From Clostridiales bacterium (lineage in GTDB: Bacteria; Bacillota; Clostridia; Christensenellales; Aristaeellaceae), in the NCBI GenBank assembly GCA_015056205.1, contig SVGS01000014.1:19358-83357 (forward strand): a stretch of DNA of 64,000 bases, written 5' to 3'. Under the pieces are notes generated by a model that did no database searches, had not been told where the DNA came from, and was given only the letters and a program-made list of their open reading frames with translations. Below are positions 25,752 through 32,127 of the stretch, piece after piece (the first letter of the stretch is position 1; every line of letters begins with the position of its first letter). The position numbers and the translations under genes are program-made.

Positions 25752-26105
25752 ATGAATGACATTATTAATTTCCGCTTATCGAAAGAAGCGAACGATGTGG
25801 CGGATCAACTTGTTGCAACAGGTAAATTCGACCATGGTACATCCGCAGCAAAATTTGCTTTTGCTTATGCAGTAAAAAACTATTATGGTCACTTTGACCC
25901 CGCAACATATGCCGTCACAGATGGTTTCGGAACTAACTATAGTGTTGGTTCATTTAATGATCTTGCCCCATATGTTCTCGTCCTATATCCCCAAACAGAA
26001 ACTCCTTACATCTATGTCAGAGCATTGATTAATTATGGGCTTGTGAAAATCGGAGAAATTATAAAAGAAAAAGGAATGCCTGCAATTTACTCATTGTGCG
26101 ATTAA
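25752..26105 (+). CDS. Small protein behind the DndD-like remnant
   Basis: 117 residues from ATG 25752, with AGGGAGGAAAACAGC upstream. It opens with NDIINFRLSKEANDVADQLV; an RLSKEA opening and the place behind a DndD-like gene recall DndE, a small DNA-binding protein, but the rest (GHFDPATYAVTDGFGTNYSV) is not familiar to me. The reading frame is intact. It may be the only whole gene left of a damaged defence or DNA-modification operon. Function unknown; DndE similarity is weak inference. Confidence 0.5.
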   Translation: MNDIINFRLSKEANDVADQLVATGKFDHGTSAAKFAFAYAVKNYYGHFDPATYAVTDGFGTNYSVGSFNDLAPYVLVLYPQTETPYIYVRALINYGLVKIGEIIKEKGMPAIYSLCD

Positions 26106-26468
26106 CTATTCCTCCGGCTTTGGCAACACGTGCGCCTCTGTTGCCCCTCATCAGTCCGGGTTGAGCACAAACCCGATCGGCACGGCGTAGGCGGCACGTC
26201 GGGCCAAATAGGGCCGAAAAAAGGCCGCTTCGATTGAAGCAGCCTACTGTCACACGATTCCCGGTAAACTATCACACGTTCCCATTGTACGGTCACACGA
26301 TTCATTTCCGGTATCGTGTGACCTTTTGGCTTCGTGTGCTGGTATGCACCCATTTGCCTAGATCTCCATAAAACCCAGCCCTTTTCGACGATCAAAACTA
26401 CAGCCGAGAACAGACTCGAATCCCGCAGACCTTTTGATTTCAAAGGCTCCGGGCCGTTTTTGCATTGT
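26106..26468. repeat. Right end of the element with TCACACG repeats
   Basis: No gene seen in these 363 bases. TCACACG(A/T)T occurs at 26250, 26272 and 26293, i.e. direct repeats with a 21-22 bp period (two helical turns); the inverted word ATCGTGTGA follows at 26313-26321 and TCGTGTG at 26332. The word ATCGTGTGA also lies at 5399-5407, near the left end. The last bases are GTTTTTGCATTGT. These look like protein-binding sites at the end of a recombinase or transposase substrate. A hairpin-like AAGGCCGCTTCGATTGAAGC also lies at 26221-26240. Confidence 0.6.
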
Positions 26469-26797
26469 ATCAATTTCTCCATGTTTAGGAAGGACATATA
26501 TTCCGCAAAGTTGAAGGTGCGGGCGACGGACTTGGACATATCCGCCTGGATGACGGGGATGTCCGTGGCGGCCTCGAAGAAGAGGTTGTCGTCCTCGCCG
26601 CCGGTGGAGGCGTAGGAGACGCCGATGGTGGCGATGGATTCCACCAGGCCGTCGCCGGTGATGACCGGCATATCCCGGGGCCAGTCGGTGCCGGAAAGGG
26701 GTTCCAGGATGGTGTCATCCACCTTTTCCAGCTCTTTGATCAGAAAGGTGTAGGAGTCGTCGGCGGTCAGGCGCCGGGACAGGGGCGTGAGAATCAT
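26469..26797 (-). pseudogene. Major capsid protein, N-terminal part (split gene)
   Basis: Residues 1-109 of the major capsid protein from ATG 26797 (MILTPLSRRLTADDSYTFLI), with AAGGAGGTATCCC as Shine-Dalgarno. The frame reads to NFAEYMSFLNMEKL and then leaves homology at the AT of 26469-26470, running 120 further codons into the inserted element. A truncated chimeric product could thus be made. With the C-terminal part at 4648-5326 it makes a 335-residue capsid protein of ordinary size. Position between a decoration-like gene and a small capsid-proximal gene is as expected. Confidence 0.85.
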
Positions 26798-26830
26798 GGG
26801 ATACCTCCTTTGTGAATGCATCGGGCGGGA

Positions 26831-27313
26831 TCAGATCAGATTGCGGGAGAGGATCACCAGCTCGGCGCAGCCGTCCCCGATGTCCGCGGAGCGCCGCCAG
26901 GAGCAGTTGGCCAGCCGGATGGTTTCATTCTCCGTCTCCTCCGTGGTGAAGGAGCCGTCCGCCAGGGTCAGCCACACCGCCCCGCCGGGCTCGCAGGCCT
27001 CGTTTTTCAGGGATACCACCACCGCGCCCCGGACCAGGATATCGACGGGATCGTTTCCGGCGTAGGGGGCGGTATTCGCGCCGTAGACCTCCGGCGCTCG
27101 GGAGGGGATGCGGACGGCGATGCCCACAAAGCGTCCGAAGGCGGAGTCCGCCTGCGTCAGGGTGACGCCGGAGCCGTCCGCGCTGAGGAAGACCGGGGCG
27201 CCCGGCGGGATCGGGGCGTCTCCGGCGTTGGGAAGGGAAACGATGACGGCGTCCGCAGAGCGGGAGACCGCTCCGGGAACGCCGTGCAGGAAAGAGGAAA
27301 GAACCTGGCTCAT
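26831..27313 (-). CDS. Capsid decoration-like protein (DUF2190-like)
   Basis: 160 residues from ATG 27313. It is beta-rich, with ADAVIVSLPNAGDAPIPPGA followed by VFLSADGSGVTLTQADSAFG and RFVGIAVRIP, then DPVDILVRGAVVVSL and a GGAVWLTLADG strand. That layout (an early Pro-Gly turn, a FVGIA strand and a VLVRG strand) is typical of DUF2190-type or structural cement proteins on phage capsids. It lies just upstream of the capsid gene. The assignment is by pattern; the family name may differ. Confidence 0.55.
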   Translation of the reverse strand: MSQVLSSFLHGVPGAVSRSADAVIVSLPNAGDAPIPPGAPVFLSADGSGVTLTQADSAFGRFVGIAVRIPSRAPEVYGANTAPYAGNDPVDILVRGAVVVSLKNEACEPGGAVWLTLADGSFTTEETENETIRLANCSWRRSADIGDGCAELVILSRNLI

Positions 27314-27320
27314 CACTTGA

Positions 27321-28160
27321 TCATCCTTTCTTCATGTTGATATTCCGGCTGGCAATGATCCGGCGTCCGAGCTCGCCGGGATCCGCCGCCGGACGGGCGG
27401 AACGCGCCAGCGCGGCATAGGCCCGGCCGTCCCCGGTCCTGCGGCGGGCGGGCGCGGCGTGGGCCTTCAGCGCCCGCAGGGCGGCGTCGGCGGCGGAAGC
27501 CTGCTGGGCCCGGGGCAGCCGGGCAATGACGGGGCGCAGGGCCCGGACGGCGGAGCGCACCAGGGCGTCGGCGGCCTCCCGGGTTTCCTCACCGGTTCGG
27601 GCTTCCTCCGCCAGCGCCGTTTCCTCCGCGGCCTCCGCTTCGGCGCTGAGATAGCCGGAGGGGGTCACGCCCGCTTCCCCGGCCTCCCGCAGGGCGGCGG
27701 CCAGGTCCTCCTTCAGGGCTTCCTCCGGGTCCTCCTCCGGCAGCAGATCCGCGGGGGACAGGCCGGAGGCGGCCTGCGCCAGGGGATCCTCATCCGAGCC
27801 GGCGGGCAGCGGCGCTTCGGCCGGGGCGGCGGCTTCGGAAAGGGGACAGGTTTCCAGCAGGGCGATGATCCGGTCCAGGCGGGAGAGGATCTCCGCCTCC
27901 CCGTCGCCGGCGGCCAGGGTTTCCTCCGCCGGAGCGGCGGGCGCTTCCTCCGCCGGAGCGGCCTCCACGTTCACCTCCAGGTTCACATCCGCCGGGGCGG
28001 CCGGGGCTTCCTCCGCCGGGGCGGCGGCTTCCATCAGGGCGAGTACCTCCGGCAGCTCCTCCGGGGACAGGTCGTTGCCCCGGATGGCGGAGGCGACCAG
28101 CTTCCGGATCAGGGGAGAGGAGGCCGCGGGGGATACGGTTTTCTGAACAGACTTTTTCAT
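27321..28160 (-). CDS. Internal in-frame start: separate scaffold protein
   Basis: ATG 28160 (MKKSVQKTVSPAASS) is in frame with the protease-scaffold gene and is preceded by AAAGGAG, a near-ideal Shine-Dalgarno ten bases away. Use of it would give a 279-residue scaffold alone. Nested scaffold genes of this kind are known in phages such as lambda (C and Nu3). The start is deduced from sequence only. Confidence 0.6.
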   Translation of the reverse strand: MKKSVQKTVSPAASSPLIRKLVASAIRGNDLSPEELPEVLALMEAAAPAEEAPAAPADVNLEVNVEAAPAEEAPAAPAEETLAAGDGEAEILSRLDRIIALLETCPLSEAAAPAEAPLPAGSDEDPLAQAASGLSPADLLPEEDPEEALKEDLAAALREAGEAGVTPSGYLSAEAEAAEETALAEEARTGEETREAADALVRSAVRALRPVIARLPRAQQASAADAALRALKAHAAPARRRTGDGRAYAALARSARPAADPGELGRRIIASRNINMKKG

Positions 28161-28718
28161 GGGATGGGTACTCCTTTCTTTTTTACAGGGCGGACGGTGG
28201 TCCCGGATCGCGACCCGGGGGCCGGCCCGTCCGTGATCGACGACGGCGATATGGTTGCCGCGGATTTCCCGCTGGATCCAGCGGCCGTTTTCCTGCGTCA
28301 GGGTGTAGGTATAGCCGCAGGAGATTTCCCGCTTTCCCGCCAGGATCCGGCGGATCACCCCGGGATCGGTGATGACCAGGTCCGCCAGCAGCAGATTGCT
28401 GTCGGGGCCTTCGCCCCGGCGGATGTTCTGGGCATGGCCCTTCTGCAGCCGGTGGATGTTTTCGGCGGTCACGCCTTCGGGATCGGCGGGATGGTCCTCG
28501 GTGACCGGCTTTCCCTCAAAGGAGGCGATGCAGGCGGGGGAGAAAACCTCCTCCGGCAGCCGGTGCACCGGCACCCGGTGGGGGGAAAAGGGCAGGCCCA
28601 GCTCTCCGGTCAGGTATTCCTGCACGCCGACCCGGGCTACCGGCACATTCCGGCAGATCAGATAGCCTTCGGCGCTGCGGGCCATATTGGGGCTGAGCTT
28701 TTCGGCAAAGTAGAGCAA
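27321..28718 (-). CDS. Prohead protease-scaffold fusion (DUF2213 type)
   Basis: 465 residues. Residues 1-165 resemble DUF2213 phage prohead proteases: IGYLICRNVPVARVG-like start, HPADPEGVTAENIHRLQKGH, ISCGYTYTLTQENG and GNHIAVVDHGRAGP, with His and Ser residues suited to a serine-protease site. Residues about 187-465 are Ala/Glu-rich and low-complexity (APAEEAPAAPA repeats), as in scaffold proteins that are degraded as the head matures. A second strong start (28160) lies in frame at the domain border. Role: processing and shaping the procapsid. It follows the portal gene, the standard order. Confidence 0.7.
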   Translation of the reverse strand: MLYFAEKLSPNMARSAEGYLICRNVPVARVGVQEYLTGELGLPFSPHRVPVHRLPEEVFSPACIASFEGKPVTEDHPADPEGVTAENIHRLQKGHAQNIRRGEGPDSNLLLADLVITDPGVIRRILAGKREISCGYTYTLTQENGRWIQREIRGNHIAVVDHGRAGPRVAIRDHRPPCKKERSTHPMKKSVQKTVSPAASSPLIRKLVASAIRGNDLSPEELPEVLALMEAAAPAEEAPAAPADVNLEVNVEAAPAEEAPAAPAEETLAAGDGEAEILSRLDRIIALLETCPLSEAAAPAEAPLPAGSDEDPLAQAASGLSPADLLPEEDPEEALKEDLAAALREAGEAGVTPSGYLSAEAEAAEETALAEEARTGEETREAADALVRSAVRALRPVIARLPRAQQASAADAALRALKAHAAPARRRTGDGRAYAALARSARPAADPGELGRRIIASRNINMKKG

Positions 28719-28764
28719 GACGGTGCTTCCTTTCTGAGAATCATAGGCATTCCGGGCATACGGA

Positions 28765-30036
28765 TCAGAGAACCCCCAGATCCCGGAGACGGAGGCGGGC
28801 TTCCGCCTGGGTCAGGAGCCCGGCCTCCCGGGCCTGGGCCAGGGCCTGGATCTGCTTTTGCAGGATTTCCGCCTGCTCCAGGGGACTGGGGGTCATCAGG
28901 GGAGGAAAGGTGAATTCCAGCCGGTCCGGCGCCTCGCCCCACAGGCTCAGGCACATGACGGGCAGCAGCTTTTCCAGGGCGGGGCGGAGGTGCTTCTCCT
29001 GCATGTCGGCGATGAGCTCGTAATAGGTTTTCAGGTCGCTTTCCCCGGTGGCGTTCATGCCCTGGGGGCTGCGGCCGAAGAGGCGGGTGGCGGGAATGCC
29101 GGAGGCGCCGGCCATATCCAGCATGAAGGCCTCATAGACGTCGGAGAGGCCGGCAAAGGAGAAGGGGTGGCTTTCCAGGGAGTCCCCGGCGGAGAGCAGC
29201 TGGAGGCCAAAGGAGGTGCGCAGGGCGTTTTCCCGGGCGATGGCGTCCAGCACCCGGCTCTTCTGCTGATCCGTGCCCATGGCCAGGATCTCGCCGAAGT
29301 CGCCCATCCGCAGGGTGGTGATGTTCGCCTGGAAGACCAGCTGGGCGATGTTGGCGGAGGTGGCGTTGCGCTTCTGCAGCTCCTCCCAGAGATGCTCAAG
29401 CTCGCTGGCGCCCCAGAACATTTCTCCGATCTCCTCGCCGCGGGGCAGATCCCGGCCGGTGAAGCGCAGCACGCGGCTGTGGTGCACCCGGAGGAAGGCG
29501 GGGCCGGAGGCGGAGGCCTCCAGCTGCAGGTCATAGAAGAGGGGATAGCCGAAGTCCGGGTCGTTCAGATCCTCCTCCAGCTCGGACGAGGGCAGGACGC
29601 CGGAAACCCGGTCCCGCACCAGGAGCCCCTGAAAGCTGCCGGGCATGACCGTATCCGGATCCAGGGGCTCGTCCAGCCGGTCCTCCTGCCCGGCGATCAC
29701 CATCAGGGCGCAGGCGCCGCCGTAGAGCCGGGCCCAGCGGATGGCGGAGGTGATCTCCCGGCGGATTTCGTGGCGGGCTTCCAGGCGGCGCAGATCCTCC
29801 GCCTGCTGCGGCGGCAGGGCGCCGGCCAGGGTATACCAGCCCCGGGTCATATCCTCGCAGGGCATGTCGATGATCCGCTTGGCCAGCCAGGATTCCCGGT
29901 ACAGGGCGGTCAGCAGGGAGGGGGTCAGCGGCGCGGCCCGTTCGTAGGTGCCGCCGCTCAGCAGGGCGGAGGCGTCCCCCAGCCCCGCCAGGGGATTGCT
30001 GTAGCCATCGGCGGCCCGTTTCTTTCGGTTGCTCAT
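28765..30036 (-). CDS. Phage portal protein (DUF1073 type)
   Basis: 423 residues from ATG 30036, overlapping the terL stop by four bases. Visible features: ESWLAKRIIDMPCEDMTRGW near the N-terminus, a WARLYGGACALMVI strand, RVHHSRVLRFTGRDLP, and a C-terminal TGESDLKTYYELIADMQEKH with a long helix. These match DUF1073 portal proteins, which form the dodecameric ring through which DNA enters the head. Length is slightly short for the family but no break was seen. A run of shadow frames on the other strand reflects high GC only. Confidence 0.8.
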   Translation of the reverse strand: MSNRKKRAADGYSNPLAGLGDASALLSGGTYERAAPLTPSLLTALYRESWLAKRIIDMPCEDMTRGWYTLAGALPPQQAEDLRRLEARHEIRREITSAIRWARLYGGACALMVIAGQEDRLDEPLDPDTVMPGSFQGLLVRDRVSGVLPSSELEEDLNDPDFGYPLFYDLQLEASASGPAFLRVHHSRVLRFTGRDLPRGEEIGEMFWGASELEHLWEELQKRNATSANIAQLVFQANITTLRMGDFGEILAMGTDQQKSRVLDAIARENALRTSFGLQLLSAGDSLESHPFSFAGLSDVYEAFMLDMAGASGIPATRLFGRSPQGMNATGESDLKTYYELIADMQEKHLRPALEKLLPVMCLSLWGEAPDRLEFTFPPLMTPSPLEQAEILQKQIQALAQAREAGLLTQAEARLRLRDLGVL

Positions 30037-31190
30037 GATTCACCTCGGCGGAATCGGTCGGTGCGGGTATGGCAGAGATAGCGCAGCGCGTCCATGGCGT
30101 GGTCCTTCTCCTTCAGGGGCCTTTCCTCGCCCCGGCGGCGGGCCTTCTCGTCCCAGAGATAGCTGTGCATTTCCGCCAGCAGGCAGGGGCAGCGGCTTTT
30201 TTCCACCATGACCTGGCGGCGGCCGATCAGCACGGCGGTGGTCGCGATGCCCTCCCGGACGTCGTTTCGGGCGTCCTGCACCCGGAAGCCCCGGTTCCGG
30301 AGCTCCGCCTTGAAGGAGGCGGCGCTCGGGTCCACGATGACCTGCACATTCCGGTCTCCGCCCAGAAAGGCGGCCAGGTCCTCCGCGTATTCCGCGTCCG
30401 TTTTCTGCCGCTGGGTGCGGGAGGAATCCCAGTAGTATTCTCCGGCGATCCAGAAGGTATGGCCGTCGTCCCGCACGTCCAGGAATACGCAGGGGTTCAC
30501 CGTGCCGTAGTCCACGGCGGCGAAGCGGCGCATGCCCCGGTAGCGGGCGGGGGAGGAACACAGATAGGTGTTCGCCTCATCGTCCCACATGGGATAGACC
30601 GCGCCCTCGGCGCTGACCCATTCCCCCAGGATATACTGGCGGTAAAAAACGCCCTGAAAGGAGCGGGCGTAGCTTTCCCGGATCGCCGGGGAGAGGGTCA
30701 GATTGTCGTCCATGGTGAAATGCAGGCGGTAGAGGCCGATTTCCTCCGCCCGGTCGATGAAGTCCGTCTTGATGAAATGCCAGGCGCCGTTGGGGTTGCA
30801 GTTCATGAAGATCCGGCTGCCCTCCACGGAGCAGCGGCCGATCATCTGGTCCACGAAGGACCGGGGGAAGAGGGCGACCTCGTCGGCGTAGGCGCCGCAG
30901 GCGGTCATGCCCTGGAGCTTGTCCTGGGCGTTATCCTTGTCCGCGCCGAAGAGGTGATAGATATTGGCGCCGATCACCAGCCGGGACTCGCTCCGCTTCC
31001 ACTCCCAGGGAATCGAGAAGGTTTCCAGCATGCGGAAGAGGGGGGAGAGCACGTTCCGCCGGAGCGCCCCGCCCGTGACCCCGGCGATGATGAAGTCGCC
31101 CCCGCGGAAGGAGGTCAGGCTCCACAGGAGGAAGGAAAGAATCATGGCCACCGTTTTGCCGGAACGGATGGCCCCGTCGGCCAGCATCAT
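30033..31190 (-). CDS. Terminase large subunit (PBSX type)
   Basis: At least 385 residues. Walker A GAIRSGKT follows directly after ATG 31190, Walker B is in CGAYADEVALF, coupling GRCSVEGSRIFMNCNP, and the nuclease domain has VDYGTVNPC (about 235), VIVDPS and KDHAMDALRY. PBSX-type enzymes usually have 25-30 residues before Walker A; the same frame upstream of 31190 indeed encodes FELKPFSRKQRQALLWW, but no ATG, GTG or TTG was found there. The start may be a non-standard codon near 31245, preceded by GGAGG inside terS, or translation may continue from terS by frameshift. Function: ATP-driven DNA packaging. Confidence 0.85.
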   Translation of the reverse strand: MMLADGAIRSGKTVAMILSFLLWSLTSFRGGDFIIAGVTGGALRRNVLSPLFRMLETFSIPWEWKRSESRLVIGANIYHLFGADKDNAQDKLQGMTACGAYADEVALFPRSFVDQMIGRCSVEGSRIFMNCNPNGAWHFIKTDFIDRAEEIGLYRLHFTMDDNLTLSPAIRESYARSFQGVFYRQYILGEWVSAEGAVYPMWDDEANTYLCSSPARYRGMRRFAAVDYGTVNPCVFLDVRDDGHTFWIAGEYYWDSSRTQRQKTDAEYAEDLAAFLGGDRNVQVIVDPSAASFKAELRNRGFRVQDARNDVREGIATTAVLIGRRQVMVEKSRCPCLLAEMHSYLWDEKARRRGEERPLKEKDHAMDALRYLCHTRTDRFRRGES

Positions 31191-31261
31191 CCGGTAATGC
31201 TCGCAGCCGGATCCCGGGCGCCACCACAGGAGGGCCTGCCGCTGCTTCCGGGAGAAGGGCT

Positions 31262-31660
31262 TCAGCTCGAAGGGGGCGATGAGAACAGCTCCTCCATGGC
31301 TTCCTCCGGCGCCTGGACCGCGGCGGTGAAGGCGCGGATCGCGGCCTCGGTCCGGGCTTTTTCGTCATCTCCGCCCATGGCCTGCAGACGGTTGAACTGC
31401 TGCGTGATCAGGGTGGCGCTCTTCTTCAGCTGATCGAACAGGGCCCGGCGGATGGCGATGAAGCCGTCCTGGCGGATCATGGGGATCATGACATCCAGGG
31501 GCTTCCGGTAGGTTTTCCTGCACCATTTTTCCAGGGCAGGCAGGGGAACGCCGAGATAGCCCAGGATCTCGGCGGGCTCGCACTGGAGGGCGACCAGCTC
31601 CTCGAAGAGGGGACGGGTCAGCTCCCGGCGCAGGCCTTTCAGAACAGGGGGATCGGACAG
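31262..31660 (-). CDS. Terminase small subunit, probable CTG start
   Basis: 132 residues if CTG 31660 is the start: CTG is preceded by GGAAAGGAG at the right distance, a stop (TGA) lies two codons further upstream in frame, and no ATG, GTG or TTG comes before residue 58. The protein shows the helix-turn-helix of the small terminase (EPAEILGYLGVPLPALEKWC), the KTYRKPLDVMI segment and a coiled C-terminus (LITQQFNRLQAMGGDDEKA). It recognises the packaging site. A start at 31489 would remove the DNA-binding domain. It is the first gene of the late operon. Confidence 0.65.
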   Translation of the reverse strand: MSDPPVLKGLRRELTRPLFEELVALQCEPAEILGYLGVPLPALEKWCRKTYRKPLDVMIPMIRQDGFIAIRRALFDQLKKSATLITQQFNRLQAMGGDDEKARTEAAIRAFTAAVQAPEEAMEELFSSPPSS

Positions 31661-31689
31661 GGAAAATCACTCCTTTCCGCATACAAAAA

Positions 31690-31739
31690 GGGCCCCGCCA
31701 TCGCGGGACCCGGGGAAGGGCGGGGCGGAGAACCGCCCC
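31690..31739 (-). terminator. Terminator-type hairpins ahead of terS
   Basis: For the minus strand, GGGTCCCGC pairs with GCGGGGCCC (31690-31711, one bulge) and is followed by TTTTTG, a standard terminator. A second stem, GGGGCGG/CCGCCCC, lies at 31722-31739. They come before terS with no minus-strand gene ahead in 400 bp, so they either mark the prophage end or act as a late-gene antitermination point. Confidence 0.65.
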
Positions 31740-31850
31740 TGCCTTTTCGGACAGCATGAGAATATCACAGGCCGGGATGGTTATCAATAGCCGCGGCCGT
31801 CCGTTTCTTTCCGTTTTTTCCCGTTTTTGTTCGCTTTTGAGAGGAGACGA

Positions 31851-31911
31851 GGGAGACAGGGGACGGTTCTGCGTCTCCTAAAAGGAGACACAGAACCGTC
31901 CCCTGTCTCCC
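31851..31911. repeat. REP-like palindrome
   Basis: A 28-base arm (31851-31878, GGGAGACAGGGGACGGTTCT...) pairs with 31884-31911 over a 5-base loop; only one position is a G-T pair. Partial words (TCTCCC, CCCCTGTCTCC) are repeated to 31947. The GGGGACGGTTCT core is widely seen as a dispersed repeat in many bacteria, linked to REP-associated tyrosine transposases. Confidence 0.8.
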
Positions 31912-31958
31912 GTCTCCCGCGTCCCCTGTCTCCTCGCCTGTCTCCCTTTTGAAAACGC

Positions 31959-31988
31959 TTGACAGCCGTCTTTTTGCAATGTTAGTAT
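31959..31988 (+). promoter_or_regulatory. glgB promoter
   Basis: TTGACA at 31959-31964, 18 bp, TAGTAT at 31983-31988. The 5' untranslated stretch to 32127 has AACTGAA three times but no stem of note. Confidence 0.65.
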
Positions 31989-32127
31989 ACAATCAGAGAA
32001 TTCGTTCCGGGAGGGCAGGGGAAACGCAGCCGCAGCTTCCCGGCCGAAGGGCAGAGAAAACTGAAGACCGCAGAGACAACTGAAGCATTCGGGCAAACTG
32101 AAATAGCGAAGCAGGAGGAAAACTTCC

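Larger units (their letters stand above)
5329..26468. mobile_element. 21.1 kb serine-recombinase element inserted in the capsid gene
   Basis: Left boundary 5329 and right boundary 26468 are deduced from the two halves of the capsid gene; one copy of AT (5327-5328 and 26469-26470) remains at each side, as expected for a serine recombinase with a two-base crossover. The element starts ACAAGAAAACG and ends CATTGT, so its outermost four bases are inverted (ACAA/TTGT). Contents from left: repeat-rich end, two recombinases and three companion genes (5422-9057), a xylo-oligosaccharide locus (9442-24723), gene remnants (24724-26105) and a repeat-rich right end. Boundaries are inferred by reading frame and not by comparison with an empty site. 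Confidence 0.75.

Noticed and set aside
25275..26105. A working DNA phosphorothioation (Dnd) defence system
   Set aside because: Only a C-terminal ATPase piece and one small gene are present; dndB, dndC and the ATPase N-terminus are missing.
26400..26455. tRNA-like words (GACTCGAATCCCGCAGACC and a CCTTT/AAAGG stem) near the right end of the island
   Set aside because: The arms do not pair as a T-arm, the anticodon-loop position 33 is wrong and no acceptor stem exists. At most a decayed fragment.
31365..31787. 140-codon minus frame from ATG 31787 overlapping terS
   Set aside because: It is Pro/Arg-rich, runs through the terminator and lies in a different frame from the clear small-terminase homology.
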